Positions 30,641 through 42,507 of a stretch of DNA of 50,849 nucleotides are shown piece after piece. The position numbers and the translations under genes were made by a program. The notes below the pieces were generated by a model. That model did no database searches, had not been told where the DNA came from, and saw nothing but the letters and a program-made list of their open reading frames with translations. This stretch comes from Bacillus sp. FJAT-27251. Its GTDB lineage: Bacteria; Bacillota; Bacilli; Bacillales; Cytobacillaceae. The stretch spans positions 612,834 to 663,682 of the forward strand of contig NZ_LIGG01000001.1 of the NCBI RefSeq assembly GCF_001273925.1, read 5' to 3'. How positions within the stretch are numbered: position 1 is the first letter of the stretch; each line of letters begins with the position of its first letter.

Positions 30641-31762
30641 GTGAGTGAGACGAAATACGGCATGGTTAAGAATTGGATACGGTCCAGGATTGAGGATGGT
30701 ACTTTTGTGCCTAAACAAAAGATCCACTCAGAAAGTGAATTGATGGAAAAGTTCAATGTCAGCCGGCATACGGTCAGGCTGGCATTGGGAGAGCTGGTGA
30801 GTGAAGGCTGGCTGTATAAGGAGCAGGGTGCCGGTACCTATGTATCAGAGCGGACAGACAAAACAACCCCGGCTGTCCATACGGCGAATCCAAAGAGCAT
30901 CGCCATTATTGTCACCTATATTTCCGATTACATCTTCCCTTCCATCATTCGCGGGGCGGAAAGCATCCTAAGCCAGGCAGGTTACCAGGTGAGCCTGTTC
31001 AGTACCAATAATGACCACGATCATGAACGAAAAATATTGGAAACGATCATCGAACAAAAATTTGATGGGGTGATTGTCGAGCCTACGAAAAGTGCGATTT
31101 CCAACCCAAATATCAATTATTATTTGAATTTGGAAGCCCTGAACATCCCCTACGTCATGATCAATGCCGCTTATGATGAGCTGGAGCCGATAAGCATCGT
31201 TCTGGATGATGAAAAGGGCGGCTACCTCCAGGCCGAGCATTTAATCCAATTAGGCCATAAAAACATACTGGGTTTCTTTAAAAACGATGATTTACAAGGG
31301 CTAAGAAGGATGAAAGGCTTTTTAAAGGCCCAGCGTGAATATGGCGTACCCATTAACCCAAAGAACATTATCACCTATGCAACCGTTGAGAAGTTCAGCA
31401 AACCTGTTGAAGCGCTAGAGAATCTATTAAGGAATTCTTCAGAAGCCCCTACCGGCATTGTTTGCTATAACGATGAACTCGCCATGAAGCTGCTTGATGT
31501 TCTAAGGAGAAATCACTTAAGTGTGCCTGATGACATTTCCATTGTAGGCTTTGACGATTCATTTTTCGCTGATGTATCCGAGGTAAAATTAACGAGTGTC
31601 AAGCATCCAAAAAGTGAACTAGGCGTAATGGCGGCTAAAAAAATACTCCAACTCATCAAGAGTCTTCAAACCCATAACGCCAAGGATCAGAGTAACCATT
31701 CCTTTCTGTTTGAACCGGAAATCGTCCAGCGAAATTCGACAAAAGACATCGCCAAGAAGTAG
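30641..31762 (+). CDS. araR: Arabinose operon repressor AraR (GntR/LacI chimera)
   Basis: This 373-residue protein has an N-terminal GntR-type winged helix (WIRSRIEDGTFVPKQKIHSE, HTVRLALGELVSEGWLYKEQ) and a LacI/GalR-type ligand-binding domain (SIAIIVTYISDYIFPSIIRG ... VCYNDELAMKLLDVLRRNHL, ISIVGFDDSFFADVSEVKLT). This fold combination is that of B. subtilis AraR, which releases DNA on binding L-arabinose. The start is GTG at 30641 with GGATGGAG nine bases upstream. AraR-type operators occur before araR, araN and the araB operon, and a terminator follows. Confidence 0.94.
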   Translation: MSETKYGMVKNWIRSRIEDGTFVPKQKIHSESELMEKFNVSRHTVRLALGELVSEGWLYKEQGAGTYVSERTDKTTPAVHTANPKSIAIIVTYISDYIFPSIIRGAESILSQAGYQVSLFSTNNDHDHERKILETIIEQKFDGVIVEPTKSAISNPNINYYLNLEALNIPYVMINAAYDELEPISIVLDDEKGGYLQAEHLIQLGHKNILGFFKNDDLQGLRRMKGFLKAQREYGVPINPKNIITYATVEKFSKPVEALENLLRNSSEAPTGIVCYNDELAMKLLDVLRRNHLSVPDDISIVGFDDSFFADVSEVKLTSVKHPKSELGVMAAKKILQLIKSLQTHNAKDQSNHSFLFEPEIVQRNSTKDIAKK

Positions 31763-31803
31763 GAATTTCACACGGGATCCTCGTCGCCACTATTGAAAAT
31801 AAC

Positions 31804-31850
31804 AAAAAACCCGGGGAACAATTCACACAATTTTTCTCCGGGTTTTTTCA
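31804..31850 (+). terminator. Terminator after araR
   Basis: AAAAAACCCGG and CCGGGTTTTTT form an inverted repeat around a loop rich in A and T, ending in a T-run. It works for the rightward araR transcript. Confidence 0.85.
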
Positions 31851-31907
31851 TTTCGGCAGCTTTTAGGCCGCATTCCTGGCAAGGTCTGTAAGGGGAAGTG
31901 CCCAAAA

Positions 31908-31985
31908 TCTTATACGTACAATGAAATATTCCTTCCCATCACCCAGGGTAAAATACCCAAAAGTCGTTGACACGTACGTATATGT
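31908..31985 (+). promoter_or_regulatory. Two AraR operators before araN
   Basis: TTATACGTACAATG (centre near 31,915.5) and ACACGTACGTATATGT (centre near 31,977.5) resemble the AraR palindrome. Their centres are 62 bp apart, close to six helical turns. The downstream site overlaps the -35/spacer of the araN promoter. Two in-phase sites fit cooperative looping repression, as known for B. subtilis ara promoters. Confidence 0.75.
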
Positions 31986-31996
31986 TACCTATAATA
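31966..31996 (+). promoter_or_regulatory. Sigma-A promoter of araN-araP-araQ-abfA
   Basis: TTGACA (31,967-31,972) and TATAAT (31,990-31,995) are both perfect hexamers with a 17-bp spacer. An AraR operator sits between them. A leader of about 140 bases precedes araN and shows no further element that I recognise. Confidence 0.93.
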
Positions 31997-32142
31997 ACAG
32001 TAACAAGTTAAGCGTTTCCAACCAGATGTCTGAAAATTGCCATCATCCTAAAAAAGGGAGGAGGATTAGGTTCTTCGGTTCCAAAAATTTTTAAAGACTT
32101 AGTTCGTCTATTGGATAAAAAAACCAAAGGTGGGAATGAAGA

Positions 32143-33486
32143 ATGAATAAGAGGACTTTTTCAGTTTATAGTGCACTACTGCTATCGTTAATCCTGTTAT
32201 TGGCGGCATGCAGCGGAGGAGACAAGACGGCACCTGCAAATTCTGAAGACGTAAAAACGGCGGGTGATGACATCGAAAATGCAACGGAATTAACCTTTTG
32301 GACCTTCGCAGGAACACATGCTACTTTTTATGCCAATGCAGCTGAAAGATGGAATGAGCAAAATCCGGACAAACCAATCAAATTGACGGCTGAAACCTAT
32401 CCATTTGACCAAATGCACAACAATCTATTGATGGCCCTGCAATCAGGATCCGGTGCGCCGGACATTGCCGATATCGAGCTGGCCAAATTTCCAAACTTCC
32501 TAAAAGGGCAGACCCAATTAGAGCCGCTTAATGACCTGATTGAGCCTGAGCTGGATGGTTTTATGCAGGAACGTCTTAATATTTACGCAAAAGATGGGAA
32601 GTACTATGGAGCTCCCACCCACCTTGGTGCCTCAGTTGTCTACTACAATACCGAAATCATGGAACAAGCAGGCGTGGATATCGACTCCATCAAAACTTGG
32701 GATGATTATGTAGAAGCCGGGAAGGCAGTGGTCGAAAAGACAGGAAAACCGATGACAACGATTGCTGGCAACTGGTACAGCATTTGGCCTTTCGTTGCCC
32801 AAAGGGGATCTGACTTCTTTGACGAAAATGGAGAATTAACCTTGGATAACGAAGTGAATATTGAAACACTGGGATTTGTCAATGACCTGGTGAACAAGCA
32901 CAAAATTGCCGAAATGGCTCCAGGCGGGCAATATCACGCTGAAGAATTCTATGGCTTCATGAATGAAGGCGGCCAGGCATCCTTGGTGATTCCAATGTAT
33001 TACATGAAGGATTTCACCACGTATATGCCGGACCTTAAAGGGAAAGTCCAAATTCGCCCGATGCCGAAATGGTCTGACTCAGACCTCCAATCGGCCACAA
33101 TGGGCGGAACAGGTACGGCTGTTACAAGCCAATCTGAGCATATCGATCTTGCAAAAGAATTCCTATACTTTGCCAAGTTATCCAAAGAAGGAAATATCCA
33201 GCTGTGGAAAGAACTAGGATTCGATCCTCCGCGCTGGGATGTATGGGAAGACCCGGCCATGAAGGAAGACAATGTGTTTTATCAATATTTCCATGAAGAT
33301 ATTTTCGACATCCTGTTAAGTGTGAAAGACAATGTAGCAGGCATCAAGCTTTCCGAGTATACACCGGATGTTTTGACCGAAATTGATTCCAATATTATGC
33401 ATAACGTAATCAGGGAACAAAATCAGACTCCGGAAGAAGCCTTGAAGCAGTCTGCTGACACCATCAGGCAGAAAATGGGCAATTAA
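32143..33486 (+). CDS. araN: Arabinose/arabino-oligosaccharide-binding lipoprotein AraN
   Basis: This 447-residue family 1 extracellular solute-binding protein has a lipoprotein signal (LLLSLILLLAACSGG, lipidated Cys near residue 23). The mature part starts with ELTFWTFAGTHATFYANAAE and includes GSGAPDIADIELAKFP and GKYYGAPTHLGASVVYYNTE. Context (AraR operator, AraPQ permeases, AbfA) and similarity point to AraN, the binding protein for arabinose oligomers. A stable hairpin lies between it and araP, as often found after binding-protein genes that are made in excess. Confidence 0.9.
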   Translation: MNKRTFSVYSALLLSLILLLAACSGGDKTAPANSEDVKTAGDDIENATELTFWTFAGTHATFYANAAERWNEQNPDKPIKLTAETYPFDQMHNNLLMALQSGSGAPDIADIELAKFPNFLKGQTQLEPLNDLIEPELDGFMQERLNIYAKDGKYYGAPTHLGASVVYYNTEIMEQAGVDIDSIKTWDDYVEAGKAVVEKTGKPMTTIAGNWYSIWPFVAQRGSDFFDENGELTLDNEVNIETLGFVNDLVNKHKIAEMAPGGQYHAEEFYGFMNEGGQASLVIPMYYMKDFTTYMPDLKGKVQIRPMPKWSDSDLQSATMGGTGTAVTSQSEHIDLAKEFLYFAKLSKEGNIQLWKELGFDPPRWDVWEDPAMKEDNVFYQYFHEDIFDILLSVKDNVAGIKLSEYTPDVLTEIDSNIMHNVIREQNQTPEEALKQSADTIRQKMGN

Positions 33487-33504
33487 TCATTAATAATAAG
33501 GACG

Positions 33505-33532
33505 ATATGGACAGGCTAACCCCTGTCCATAT
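33505..33532 (+). promoter_or_regulatory. Stable intercistronic hairpin after araN
   Basis: ATATGGACAGG and CCTGTCCATAT form a perfect 11-bp stem with a six-base loop and no T-run. It likely protects the araN message from 3' decay and lowers expression of the permease genes. Confidence 0.75.
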
Positions 33533-33562
33533 GTCTAATCTTAAACAGTTAGAAGGGATAAA

Positions 33563-34516
33563 ATGTTCGGACCCAATGTGAAAAAAACAGACAATCATGC
33601 CCCTTTGGTTGAGACAAATAAGGGAAATAGTGTATTGAGGTTTTTAAACTCAAAAAAAGTAGTCCCGTATATTTTTGTTTTTCCATTCATTGTTTCCTTT
33701 ACCATCCTTACCCTCTATCCGACGATTCAAGCGATTATGATGAGCTTTCAGAGAATATTGCCTGGGCAGGTTGAATTTATAGGATTGCAAAATTACCAGA
33801 GGATTTTCAATCAGACTTTTTACAAGGCGTTAACCAATTCGACCATCTATATGCTCCTGACGGTGTTAATCTTAATTACCGTCCCGATTATTTTAGCGAT
33901 ATTGCTGGATTCCAGGCTGGTAAAATTCAAGACTTTTTTCCGTTCCGCACTGTTTATCCCGGCCTTAACCTCGATCGTTGTGGCTGGTGTCATTTTCAGA
34001 TTGACCTTTTCGGAATCCGACCTTGCGATTGCGAACCAATTCATCGGGTTCTTTGGCTTTGAACCGGTCAGGTGGCAATATACCGCATGGTCAGGAATGT
34101 TCCTGATGGTCATGATGGCTTCCTGGAGATGGATGGGTGTCAATGTTCTATACTTTTTGGCCGGATTGCAAAACATTCCGAAAGAATTGTATGAAGCCGC
34201 TGATATCGATGGAGCGAATATCATTCAAAAGTTCCGGCACGTTACGCTTCCGTTTTTGAAGCCGATCATTGTTTTCGTCACGACCATAAGCATCATTGGC
34301 GGTTTTCGGGTGTTTGAAGAAAGCTATGTCATTTGGCAAGGCAACTCGCCAGGAAACATTGGATTGACACTGGTTGGCTTGTTATATCAGCAGGGCATTC
34401 AACAGAATGACATGGGTTTTGGCGCTGCCATTGGCGTCGTGCTCCTGCTGCTGATCTTTGTCGTAAGCATGCTTTATCTGGTGTTAACAGGCGCTTTTAA
34501 AAGAGGTGATGAGTAG
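33563..34516 (+). CDS. araP: Arabinose oligosaccharide ABC permease AraP
   Basis: This 317-residue MalF-type inner membrane permease has six predicted helices, the first at YIFVFPFIVSFTILTLYPTI. The cytoplasmic EAA motif is ELYEAADIDGANIIQKFRHV followed by TLPFLKP, and the last helix is AIGVVLLLLIFVVSMLYLVL. It pairs with AraQ; the ATPase is probably a shared MsmX-type protein, since none is encoded here. ATG follows AGAAGGGATAAA. Confidence 0.92.
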   Translation: MFGPNVKKTDNHAPLVETNKGNSVLRFLNSKKVVPYIFVFPFIVSFTILTLYPTIQAIMMSFQRILPGQVEFIGLQNYQRIFNQTFYKALTNSTIYMLLTVLILITVPIILAILLDSRLVKFKTFFRSALFIPALTSIVVAGVIFRLTFSESDLAIANQFIGFFGFEPVRWQYTAWSGMFLMVMMASWRWMGVNVLYFLAGLQNIPKELYEAADIDGANIIQKFRHVTLPFLKPIIVFVTTISIIGGFRVFEESYVIWQGNSPGNIGLTLVGLLYQQGIQQNDMGFGAAIGVVLLLLIFVVSMLYLVLTGAFKRGDE

Positions 34517-34517
34517 G

Positions 34518-35354
34518 ATGAAAAAAAATTATACCTTAGCTAAATGGATCGTCAACCTATTTTTTGTGGCGGTAGCGCTGATTGCGTTATTTCCTTTGTT
34601 AAGCCTGATTCTCTCCTCGTTTCGCCCATCATCAGAATTAATGAGAAACGGGATATCATTCTCGATCAATTGGAATGAGCTCTCACTAAATAACTATATT
34701 CATATCTTTACAGAATCTGCTTCATACTGGAAATGGTACGGCAATAGTTTGATCATTTCCGCGTTAACGATTGTTCTATCCCTGTTCTTTTCTTCCATGG
34801 TCGGTTATGCCCTGGCCGTTTATGATTTCAAAGGAAGAAACCTGCTTTTCCTGTTTGTTCTTGTCATCATCATGATTCCATTTGAAATCCTGATGCTGCC
34901 GCTTTATCAATTAATGATCAATCTAAATTTAATTAATACGTACACAGGAGTCATGCTGCCGTTAATTGTTGCCCCTACCGCTGTATTTTTCTTCAGGCAG
35001 TATGCGATGGGCCTCCCGACTGAATTGATGGACTCTGCCAGGATTGATGGCTGTACGGAATTCGGGATCTATTTTAAAATCATGGCCCCATTGATGCTGC
35101 CTTCGTTCTCGGCCATGGCGATCCTGCAAGGCTTGAACAGCTGGAATAACTTCTTATGGCCATTGCTTGTCATTCGTTCAAATGATTTATTTACCTTGCC
35201 AATCGGGTTGGCGACTCTGTTGACTCCGTATGGAAATAACTACGATACCTTGATTGCCGGGGCGGTCATGACGATTATCCCAATCATCATCCTGTTTATT
35301 TTCTTCCAGAGGTATTTTGTCGCAGGTTTAACATCTGGCAGCGTAAAAGGATGA
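34518..35354 (+). CDS. araQ: Arabinose oligosaccharide ABC permease AraQ
   Basis: This 278-residue MalG-type permease has an N-terminal helix (WIVNLFFVAVALIALFPLLS). The EAA motif is PTELMDSARIDGCTEFGIYF with KIMAPLMLPS, and the last helix is AGAVMTIIPIIILFIFFQRY. ATG at 34518 lies nine bases after GAGGTG and starts just past the araP stop; codons at 34506 and 34509 are weaker choices. It forms the channel with AraP. Confidence 0.92.
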   Translation: MKKNYTLAKWIVNLFFVAVALIALFPLLSLILSSFRPSSELMRNGISFSINWNELSLNNYIHIFTESASYWKWYGNSLIISALTIVLSLFFSSMVGYALAVYDFKGRNLLFLFVLVIIMIPFEILMLPLYQLMINLNLINTYTGVMLPLIVAPTAVFFFRQYAMGLPTELMDSARIDGCTEFGIYFKIMAPLMLPSFSAMAILQGLNSWNNFLWPLLVIRSNDLFTLPIGLATLLTPYGNNYDTLIAGAVMTIIPIIILFIFFQRYFVAGLTSGSVKG

Positions 35355-35388
35355 TAGGATTTACTAGGGACCGAAAGGGGTTATAAGC

Positions 35389-37555
<2,167 letters not shown>

Positions 37556-37565
37556 TAGAGACAAG

Positions 37566-37925
37566 AAAAGCGCAAGCGCCTTCGGAACAATCTAAAAGCG
37601 GATTGTTCCTGTGGAGCTTATTCTTAGAAGCTTCCCTTAGTGCTCAGCCCCGACAAGCGCTGGAGGGCCAGCTGATGAAGTCGTTCTTTGACTTCAACAG
37701 CTGGACCGAATTAGAAAAGCGGAGCCGACTGGTAGGAGCGACAAGCGTAAGACAGAATCCGCAGGAAGGCGTTTTTTGCCTTCTGAAGGATTATGGCTTA
37801 CGACTCGAGCTCCTAGGAGGCAAAGCCAGACAAGCGACTCGAGCTGCTCAAAGCTACGCTTCTCGCAAGATACTCGAAGAAGTTCATTCAAGGATGAAAA
37901 CTGGCTAGGCGCTGGAGCTAGACAG
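37566..37925. repeat. Bacillaceae-type intergenic repeat (AAGCGCAAGCGCC...GGCGCTGGAGCT)
   Basis: The stretch opens with AAAAGCGCAAGCGCC and contains CAGCCCCGACAAGCGCTGGA. It has inner inverted arms such as GGAAGGCGTTTTTTGCCTTC and GACTCGAGCTCCTAGGAGGC, and closes with GGCGCTGGAGCTAGACA. Text of this kind recurs between genes in many Bacillaceae genomes and resembles the bcr family of B. cereus. It is packed with nested palindromes and has no credible ORF. Whether it is mobile cannot be told from one copy. Confidence 0.7.
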
Positions 37926-37966
37926 TTATCTAAGTGCAGAAACTTTATACTTTCTTATCCTGGCGC

Positions 37967-38002
37967 AAAAGGTCAGATGGGGCTTCCCTATCTGACCTTT
38001 TT
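37967..38002 (+). terminator. Terminator of the araN-abfA operon
   Basis: AAAAGGTCAGAT and ATCTGACCTTTTT form a strong stem with a GC-containing apex and a T-run. It ends the rightward operon beyond the intergenic repeat. Confidence 0.9.
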
Positions 38003-38018
38003 ATGTGGTGGATAAAAC

Positions 38019-38068
38019 CAAAAAGCTGTCCCGGAAAGTCGTCATTCAACGATCTTTCGGGACAGCTT
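38019..38068 (-). terminator. Terminator of the araB-araD-araA operon
   Basis: Minus strand AAGCTGTCCCGAAAG pairs with CTTTCCGGGACAGCTT around a loop, followed by TTTTTGG. It lies 13 bases past the araA stop and faces the rightward terminator, so the two convergent operons are insulated. Confidence 0.9.
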
Positions 38069-38080
38069 CCTTGGACTTGA

Positions 38081-39565
38081 TTACCGGTAAATCACATCAT
38101 TCCAGCGCAGTTCATTATTGAAAGAATGAGTGTTTGTATTCTTATCAATCACATTGAATTCAATGCCGGCCAGCTCGGCAAAATCGCGCAATTGCTCGGT
38201 TGTGACGGTATAAGAGAAGCACGTGTGGTGCGCCCCGCCTGCCTGGATCCAGTTCTCCACAGCCTGGCTTAAAGAAGGCTGGGTTTTCCAGAGAACTCTT
38301 GCGACTGGAAGCTTTGGCATCTCTTTCTCAGGCTGTACCGCTTCTACTTCATTGACGAGGAGACGGAAACGGTGCCCTAGGTCAATGATCGTGGCATTAA
38401 GCGCCGAACCGCCTCTGCCGTCGAATACGATGCGGGCCGGGTCTTCCTTGCCGCCAATTCCCAGGGGATGAACCTCAATTCTCGGCTTTGTCGCCGAAAT
38501 CGTCGGACAGACCTCAAGCATGTGGGCGCCCAGGACCATTTCATTTCCAGGCTCAAAATGATAGGTGTAATCTTCCATAAAAGAAGTGCCTTCATTGCCG
38601 GCGATGATTTTCATTAACCTTACAAGCGCTGCTGTTTTCCAGTCTCCCTCGCCAGCAAAGCCATAGCCCTGCTCCATCAGGCGCTGGGCGGCCAGCCCGG
38701 GAAGCTGCTTCATTCCATGCAGGTCTTCGAAAGTGGTCGTAAACGCCGAGTATCCCCCTTCAGCAAGGAAAGCTTTCATTCCCAGTTCAATTCTCGCCTG
38801 ATAGCGGATCGAATCCCTGACAGCACCTTCTCTAAGTCCTTCCGGGGCAATCTCGTATTTCTCCTCATATTCAGCCATCAGCTCATCCAGTGCTTCTTCA
38901 CTCACAGCGTCCAAGTATTCTACGAGGTCTCCCACGCCATAGCCATTGACGGTCCAGCCGAATTTGATCTGCGCTTCAATTTTATCTCCTTCGGTTACGG
39001 CTACCTGGCGCATATTGTCGCCAAAGCGGGCCACTTTAAGATTCTTGCTTTCCGCAAAGGCAGCGGCCGTCCTCATCCAGCTGCCAAGGCGCTCTCTCAC
39101 CTCAGGGTTTTCCCAGTGGCCGACGACAATCTTGCGTTTTACGTTCAGGCGGCTTGTGATAAAACCATGCTCACGGTCTCCGTGTGCCGATTGGTTCAGG
39201 TTCATGAAGTCCATATCAATCGAGTCCCAGGGAATATCCTGGTTGAATTGAGTGGCCAGATGCAGAAGCGGCTTTTGCAGGGCTGTAAGGCCGGCAATCC
39301 ACATTTTTGAAGGAGAGAATGTATGCATCCACGTAATAATCCCGGCACAATTTTCATCGGCATTCGCTTCAAGCACGACGCGGCGAATGGCATCCGCATC
39401 TTTTACGACAGATTTAAAAACCAGTTTATAGGGAACCTTCCCGTCCCCGTCCAATCCTTCAACCATTGTTCTTGAATGTTCCTCTACGGTACGGATGACC
39501 TCTTCTCCGTAAAGCAATTGGCTTCCGGTCACAAACCAGAATTCATAACCTTTCGTTTTTAACAA
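38081..39565 (-). CDS. araA: L-arabinose isomerase AraA
   Basis: This 494-residue enzyme converts L-arabinose to L-ribulose. Family text includes FWFVTGSQLLYGEEVIRTVE at the start and CAGIITWMHTFSPSKMWIAG. The metal-site region contains EGDWKTAALVRLMKIIAGNE and FMEDYTYHFEPGNEMVLGAH, and GGAHHTCFSYTVTTEQLRDF comes near the end. The start is TTG at 39565 with GGGGG seven bases upstream. It is third in the araB-araD-araA operon. Confidence 0.96.
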   Translation of the reverse strand: MLKTKGYEFWFVTGSQLLYGEEVIRTVEEHSRTMVEGLDGDGKVPYKLVFKSVVKDADAIRRVVLEANADENCAGIITWMHTFSPSKMWIAGLTALQKPLLHLATQFNQDIPWDSIDMDFMNLNQSAHGDREHGFITSRLNVKRKIVVGHWENPEVRERLGSWMRTAAAFAESKNLKVARFGDNMRQVAVTEGDKIEAQIKFGWTVNGYGVGDLVEYLDAVSEEALDELMAEYEEKYEIAPEGLREGAVRDSIRYQARIELGMKAFLAEGGYSAFTTTFEDLHGMKQLPGLAAQRLMEQGYGFAGEGDWKTAALVRLMKIIAGNEGTSFMEDYTYHFEPGNEMVLGAHMLEVCPTISATKPRIEVHPLGIGGKEDPARIVFDGRGGSALNATIIDLGHRFRLLVNEVEAVQPEKEMPKLPVARVLWKTQPSLSQAVENWIQAGGAHHTCFSYTVTTEQLRDFAELAGIEFNVIDKNTNTHSFNNELRWNDVIYR

Positions 39566-39605
39566 GGTAATTCCCCCTCAAATAGATTATTTTTTATGTA
39601 AATCG

Positions 39606-39630
39606 GCAGGAGCCTGAACCGCCCCCACAT
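39606..39630. repeat. Degenerate GGGGACGGTTCTC-type motif between araD and araA
   Basis: GGAGCCTGAACCGCCCCCAC is a decayed relative of the right-end motif GCACGAGAACCGTCCCCATG seen at 43,152. It occupies the middle of the 98-base araD-araA gap. Confidence 0.4.
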
Positions 39631-39663
39631 GGGATTGCAGGTCAGCTCCTTTGCCTGGATGGT

Positions 39664-40359
39664 TTATTTCTGCCCGTAATAAGCGTTGGCACCGTGTTTC
39701 CTTAAATAATGCTTATCCAACAGAAACTGGTCGATTGGCTGAATGTCCGGATTCAGCTGGAACGTGTGCAAAGCCATTTTCGCCACTTCCTCCAGGACGA
39801 CGGCATTGTGTACCGCCTGGTGCGCATCTTTTCCCCAGCAGAAGGGAGCATGGTTGGATACAAGCACTCCAGGCATAGAGACCGGGTCGGTTCCCCGCTT
39901 GTTAAACGTCTCAATAATGACATTGGCCGTTTCAAGTTCATAAGCTGTGTTGATTTCCTCACGCGTCAAGCACCGCGTGCAAGGAATCTCGTCATAAAAG
40001 TAGTCCGCATGAGTGGTCCCAAGCGCCGGGATTGGACGCCCCGCCTGGGCCCAGCTTGTCGCCCAGGGCGAATGCGTATGAACGATTCCCCCGATTGCCG
40101 GAAAAGCACGATAGAGGGCAAGATGTGTTGGGGTGTCAGAGGAAGGCCGCAATGAGCCTTCGACAATGTTTCCATCCAGGTCCAATACGACAAGATCCTC
40201 CGCTTTCAGCTTTTCATAAGGGACTCCGCTGGGCTTGATCACGACAAGGTTCTGTTCCCGGTCGATTCCGCTGACATTTCCCCAGGTAAAAGTGACCAAA
40301 CCATGCTTCGGGAGATCCAGGTTCGCTTGCAGAACCTCCTGTTTTAACTGTTCCAGCAT
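39664..40359 (-). CDS. araD: L-ribulose-5-phosphate 4-epimerase AraD
   Basis: This 231-residue class II aldolase-family enzyme forms D-xylulose-5-phosphate. The zinc-binding HTH is in [20 protein letters not shown], and the third ligand lies in [40 protein letters not shown] and [20 protein letters not shown] are typical. ATG overlaps the end of araB by 16 bases with GGAAGGAGGAGACAGT upstream. Confidence 0.96.
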   Translation of the reverse strand: MLEQLKQEVLQANLDLPKHGLVTFTWGNVSGIDREQNLVVIKPSGVPYEKLKAEDLVVLDLDGNIVEGSLRPSSDTPTHLALYRAFPAIGGIVHTHSPWATSWAQAGRPIPALGTTHADYFYDEIPCTRCLTREEINTAYELETANVIIETFNKRGTDPVSMPGVLVSNHAPFCWGKDAHQAVHNAVVLEEVAKMALHTFQLNPDIQPIDQFLLDKHYLRKHGANAYYGQK

Positions 40360-42041
40360 ACTGTCTCCTCCTTCCTTGCACTTTCCGCCTTGATTTTCTT
40401 CAGCGTCTTCATGACGTTGTTTTCACCGCGGCCAAAGTATTCATAGAGAGTGGCATATTCCTTGAATAATCGATCATAGACTCCAGCATTTTCTCTCTTC
40501 GGCGTGTATGCATCTTCTTTCACTCTTCCCATGTCTTTTGCCGCTTGGGTGATGCTATCGTATCCTCCCCGGTCTTTGCCGGCTGCCACGGCACCAAACA
40601 TGGCCGAACCTAGTGCAGGGGTTTGGGAAGAGGCTGAAATCTTAATCTCCATATTCAGCACATCAGAATAAATCTGCATCATCAGGGCGTTTTTCTCGGC
40701 AATTCCCCCAGCCGCATACACTTCCTCAACAGGCACGCCATTGCTTCGGAACGTCTCGACAATCATCCGGGTGCCATAGGCAGTCGCTTCAATTAAGGCA
40801 CGATAGATTTCTTCCGGCTTCGTTAAAAGCGTGGCTCCCAAAAGGACTCCGGTCAGGTCGGCATCAACAAGCGTGGAGCGGTTGCCATTCCACCAGTCAA
40901 GCGCCAGGAGACCGCTTTCACCAACCTGAAGCTTAGCCGCTTTTTCCGTTAAAAGCTGATGGATATCGATGCCTCTCTCTTCTGCTTCTTGATGATAGCT
41001 TGCTGGAACGCAGTTTTGTGTGAACCATTCAAAATGGTCCCCCACACAGGACTGTCCAGCCTCATATCCCATATAGCCGGGAATCACGCCATCCTCGACC
41101 ACTCCGCACATGCCAGGAACGATTTCCTCTTTTTCACCCAATAAAATATGGCAAGTGGAGGTGCCCATGATCATCAGCAGCTTTCCAGGCTCCGTGATGC
41201 CGACTGCAGGAACGGCAACATGTGCATCCACATTCGCCACCGCTACGGCTGTACCCGGGTTCAATCCTGTCAGCTTGGCCGCCTCCACTGTGATTTCCCC
41301 TGCTTTTGAGCCAATTGGAATGATCGGCCCGGATAGTTTTGCTTCCACGACATTTTCCAGCCGGGGATCCAAAGCCTTGAAAAACTCCTTGGGTGGATAT
41401 CCTTCCTGCTTATGCCAAATCGCCTTGTACCCGGCCGTACAGCTATTGCGCTTCACTTCCCCGGTTAATTGGGAAATGACCCAATCCGTCGCCTCAAGGA
41501 CCTGATCCGCAGCATCATAAATTTCAGGCGCTTCATTTAAAATCTGCCAGACCTTCGGAATCATCCACTCTGAAGAAATCTTGCCGCCATAGCGCTTCAG
41601 GAACTTTTCACCGCGCTCCTCGGCGATGGCATTTAATGCGTTGGCCTCTTCCTGTGCGGCGTGGTGCTTCCAAAGCTTTACATAGCTGTGAGGATGGCTG
41701 CTATACTCCGGTTTCAGGCATAATGGAGTTCCTGCTGCATCCACCGGCAGCACCGTACAAGCGGTAAAATCAATTCCCAATCCAATGACATCGTCAGGAG
41801 AAACTTGCGCTTTCGCCAATACTTCCGGAATCGTAATCTCTAACACTTCGAGATAATCGGAGGGATGCTGCAAGGCCCAGTCATGTTCAAGCCTTGTTTT
41901 TCCATCCGGCAAGTACTCATCCATCACCCCGTGGGCATAGTGCTTTACCGCTGTCGCCACTTCCCTGCCTGTACCGACCTCAACCAGGACCGCTCTTCCC
42001 GATTGCGTACCATAATCAATCCCTATTGAATATTTCGCCAT
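40344..42041 (-). CDS. araB: Ribulokinase AraB
   Basis: This 565-residue FGGY carbohydrate kinase has the ATP-phosphate motif [20 protein letters not shown]. Substrate-domain text includes [20 protein letters not shown] and the C-terminal FGGY motif region is [20 protein letters not shown]. It phosphorylates L-ribulose using ATP. It is the first gene of the leftward operon and is translationally coupled to araD. The tail (about 25 residues after GRGENNV) is Lys/Glu-rich. Confidence 0.95.
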   Translation of the reverse strand: MAKYSIGIDYGTQSGRAVLVEVGTGREVATAVKHYAHGVMDEYLPDGKTRLEHDWALQHPSDYLEVLEITIPEVLAKAQVSPDDVIGLGIDFTACTVLPVDAAGTPLCLKPEYSSHPHSYVKLWKHHAAQEEANALNAIAEERGEKFLKRYGGKISSEWMIPKVWQILNEAPEIYDAADQVLEATDWVISQLTGEVKRNSCTAGYKAIWHKQEGYPPKEFFKALDPRLENVVEAKLSGPIIPIGSKAGEITVEAAKLTGLNPGTAVAVANVDAHVAVPAVGITEPGKLLMIMGTSTCHILLGEKEEIVPGMCGVVEDGVIPGYMGYEAGQSCVGDHFEWFTQNCVPASYHQEAEERGIDIHQLLTEKAAKLQVGESGLLALDWWNGNRSTLVDADLTGVLLGATLLTKPEEIYRALIEATAYGTRMIVETFRSNGVPVEEVYAAGGIAEKNALMMQIYSDVLNMEIKISASSQTPALGSAMFGAVAAGKDRGGYDSITQAAKDMGRVKEDAYTPKRENAGVYDRLFKEYATLYEYFGRGENNVMKTLKKIKAESARKEETVCWNS

Positions 42042-42097
42042 TTTATTGCCCTGCCTTTCCCATGGAATAGTGCCTGCCTATTATGAACCATACCGTT

Positions 42098-42152
42098 CTT
42101 ATACGTACATGATTTATTTTTAAGTATAAAAAATAACTTGTACGTATAACCT
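42098..42152 (-). promoter_or_regulatory. Two AraR operators before araB
   Basis: CTTATACGTACATGA (centre 42,104.5) and ACTTGTACGTATAACC (centre 42,143.5) both match the AraR palindrome around TACGTA; the spacing is 39 bp. A TATACTT between them on the minus strand is a candidate -10. AraR binding here would repress araB-araD-araA. Confidence 0.75.
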
Positions 42153-42202
42153 AATTTGATTTTAACACTTACTGGATTTATTTCAACACTTATATGAAGT
42201 TT

Positions 42203-42217
42203 TTGTAATCGTTTGCT
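42203..42217 (-). promoter_or_regulatory. cre-like CcpA site upstream of araB
   Basis: TTGTAATCGTTTGCT fits WTGNAANCGNWWNCA except for the last base. It lies about 60 bp upstream of the nearer AraR operator, so glucose repression by CcpA is likely. Confidence 0.6.
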
Positions 42218-42287
42218 TACCTTTTATTGGTGGGATTGACCACTCTGAGGAGCTCTTTTTTTCATGTTCCGAAAAAAACAGGGCATT

Positions 42288-42305
42288 GAGGTTGTACGTA
42301 TAAAA
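42288..42305. promoter_or_regulatory. Third AraR-type site far upstream of araB
   Basis: GGTTGTACGTATAAAAG shares the TTGTACGTATAA core with the operator at 42,143, about 154 bp away. It could be an auxiliary looping operator. The rest of the 42,042-42,507 gap holds the other operators, the cre-like site and a terminator. Confidence 0.5.
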
Positions 42306-42373
42306 GGGGCGCTGCTTTGCCATATAAGCTGAAATGGCAGCCAGCAAATATAAGGAAGGTTGCCAGTGGCGGA

Positions 42374-42400
42374 GAAAAAAAAGCCCCCTTTTGAGGGGGG
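42374..42400 (-). terminator. Terminator after the small membrane protein gene
   Basis: Minus strand CCCCCT-CAAA-AGGGGG followed by CTTTTTTTT. It lies about 110 bases past the 42,508 stop codon, the only leftward gene it could serve. Confidence 0.75.
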
Positions 42401-42507
42401 GGATAACATAGGGCTTTCCTATTTTCCTGAGAAAGAGCTATTATCGATGTTTCAGAACTATAATGCTATTTCCATATAATTGCACATGTAATTTAACCTT
42501 CTTTAAG

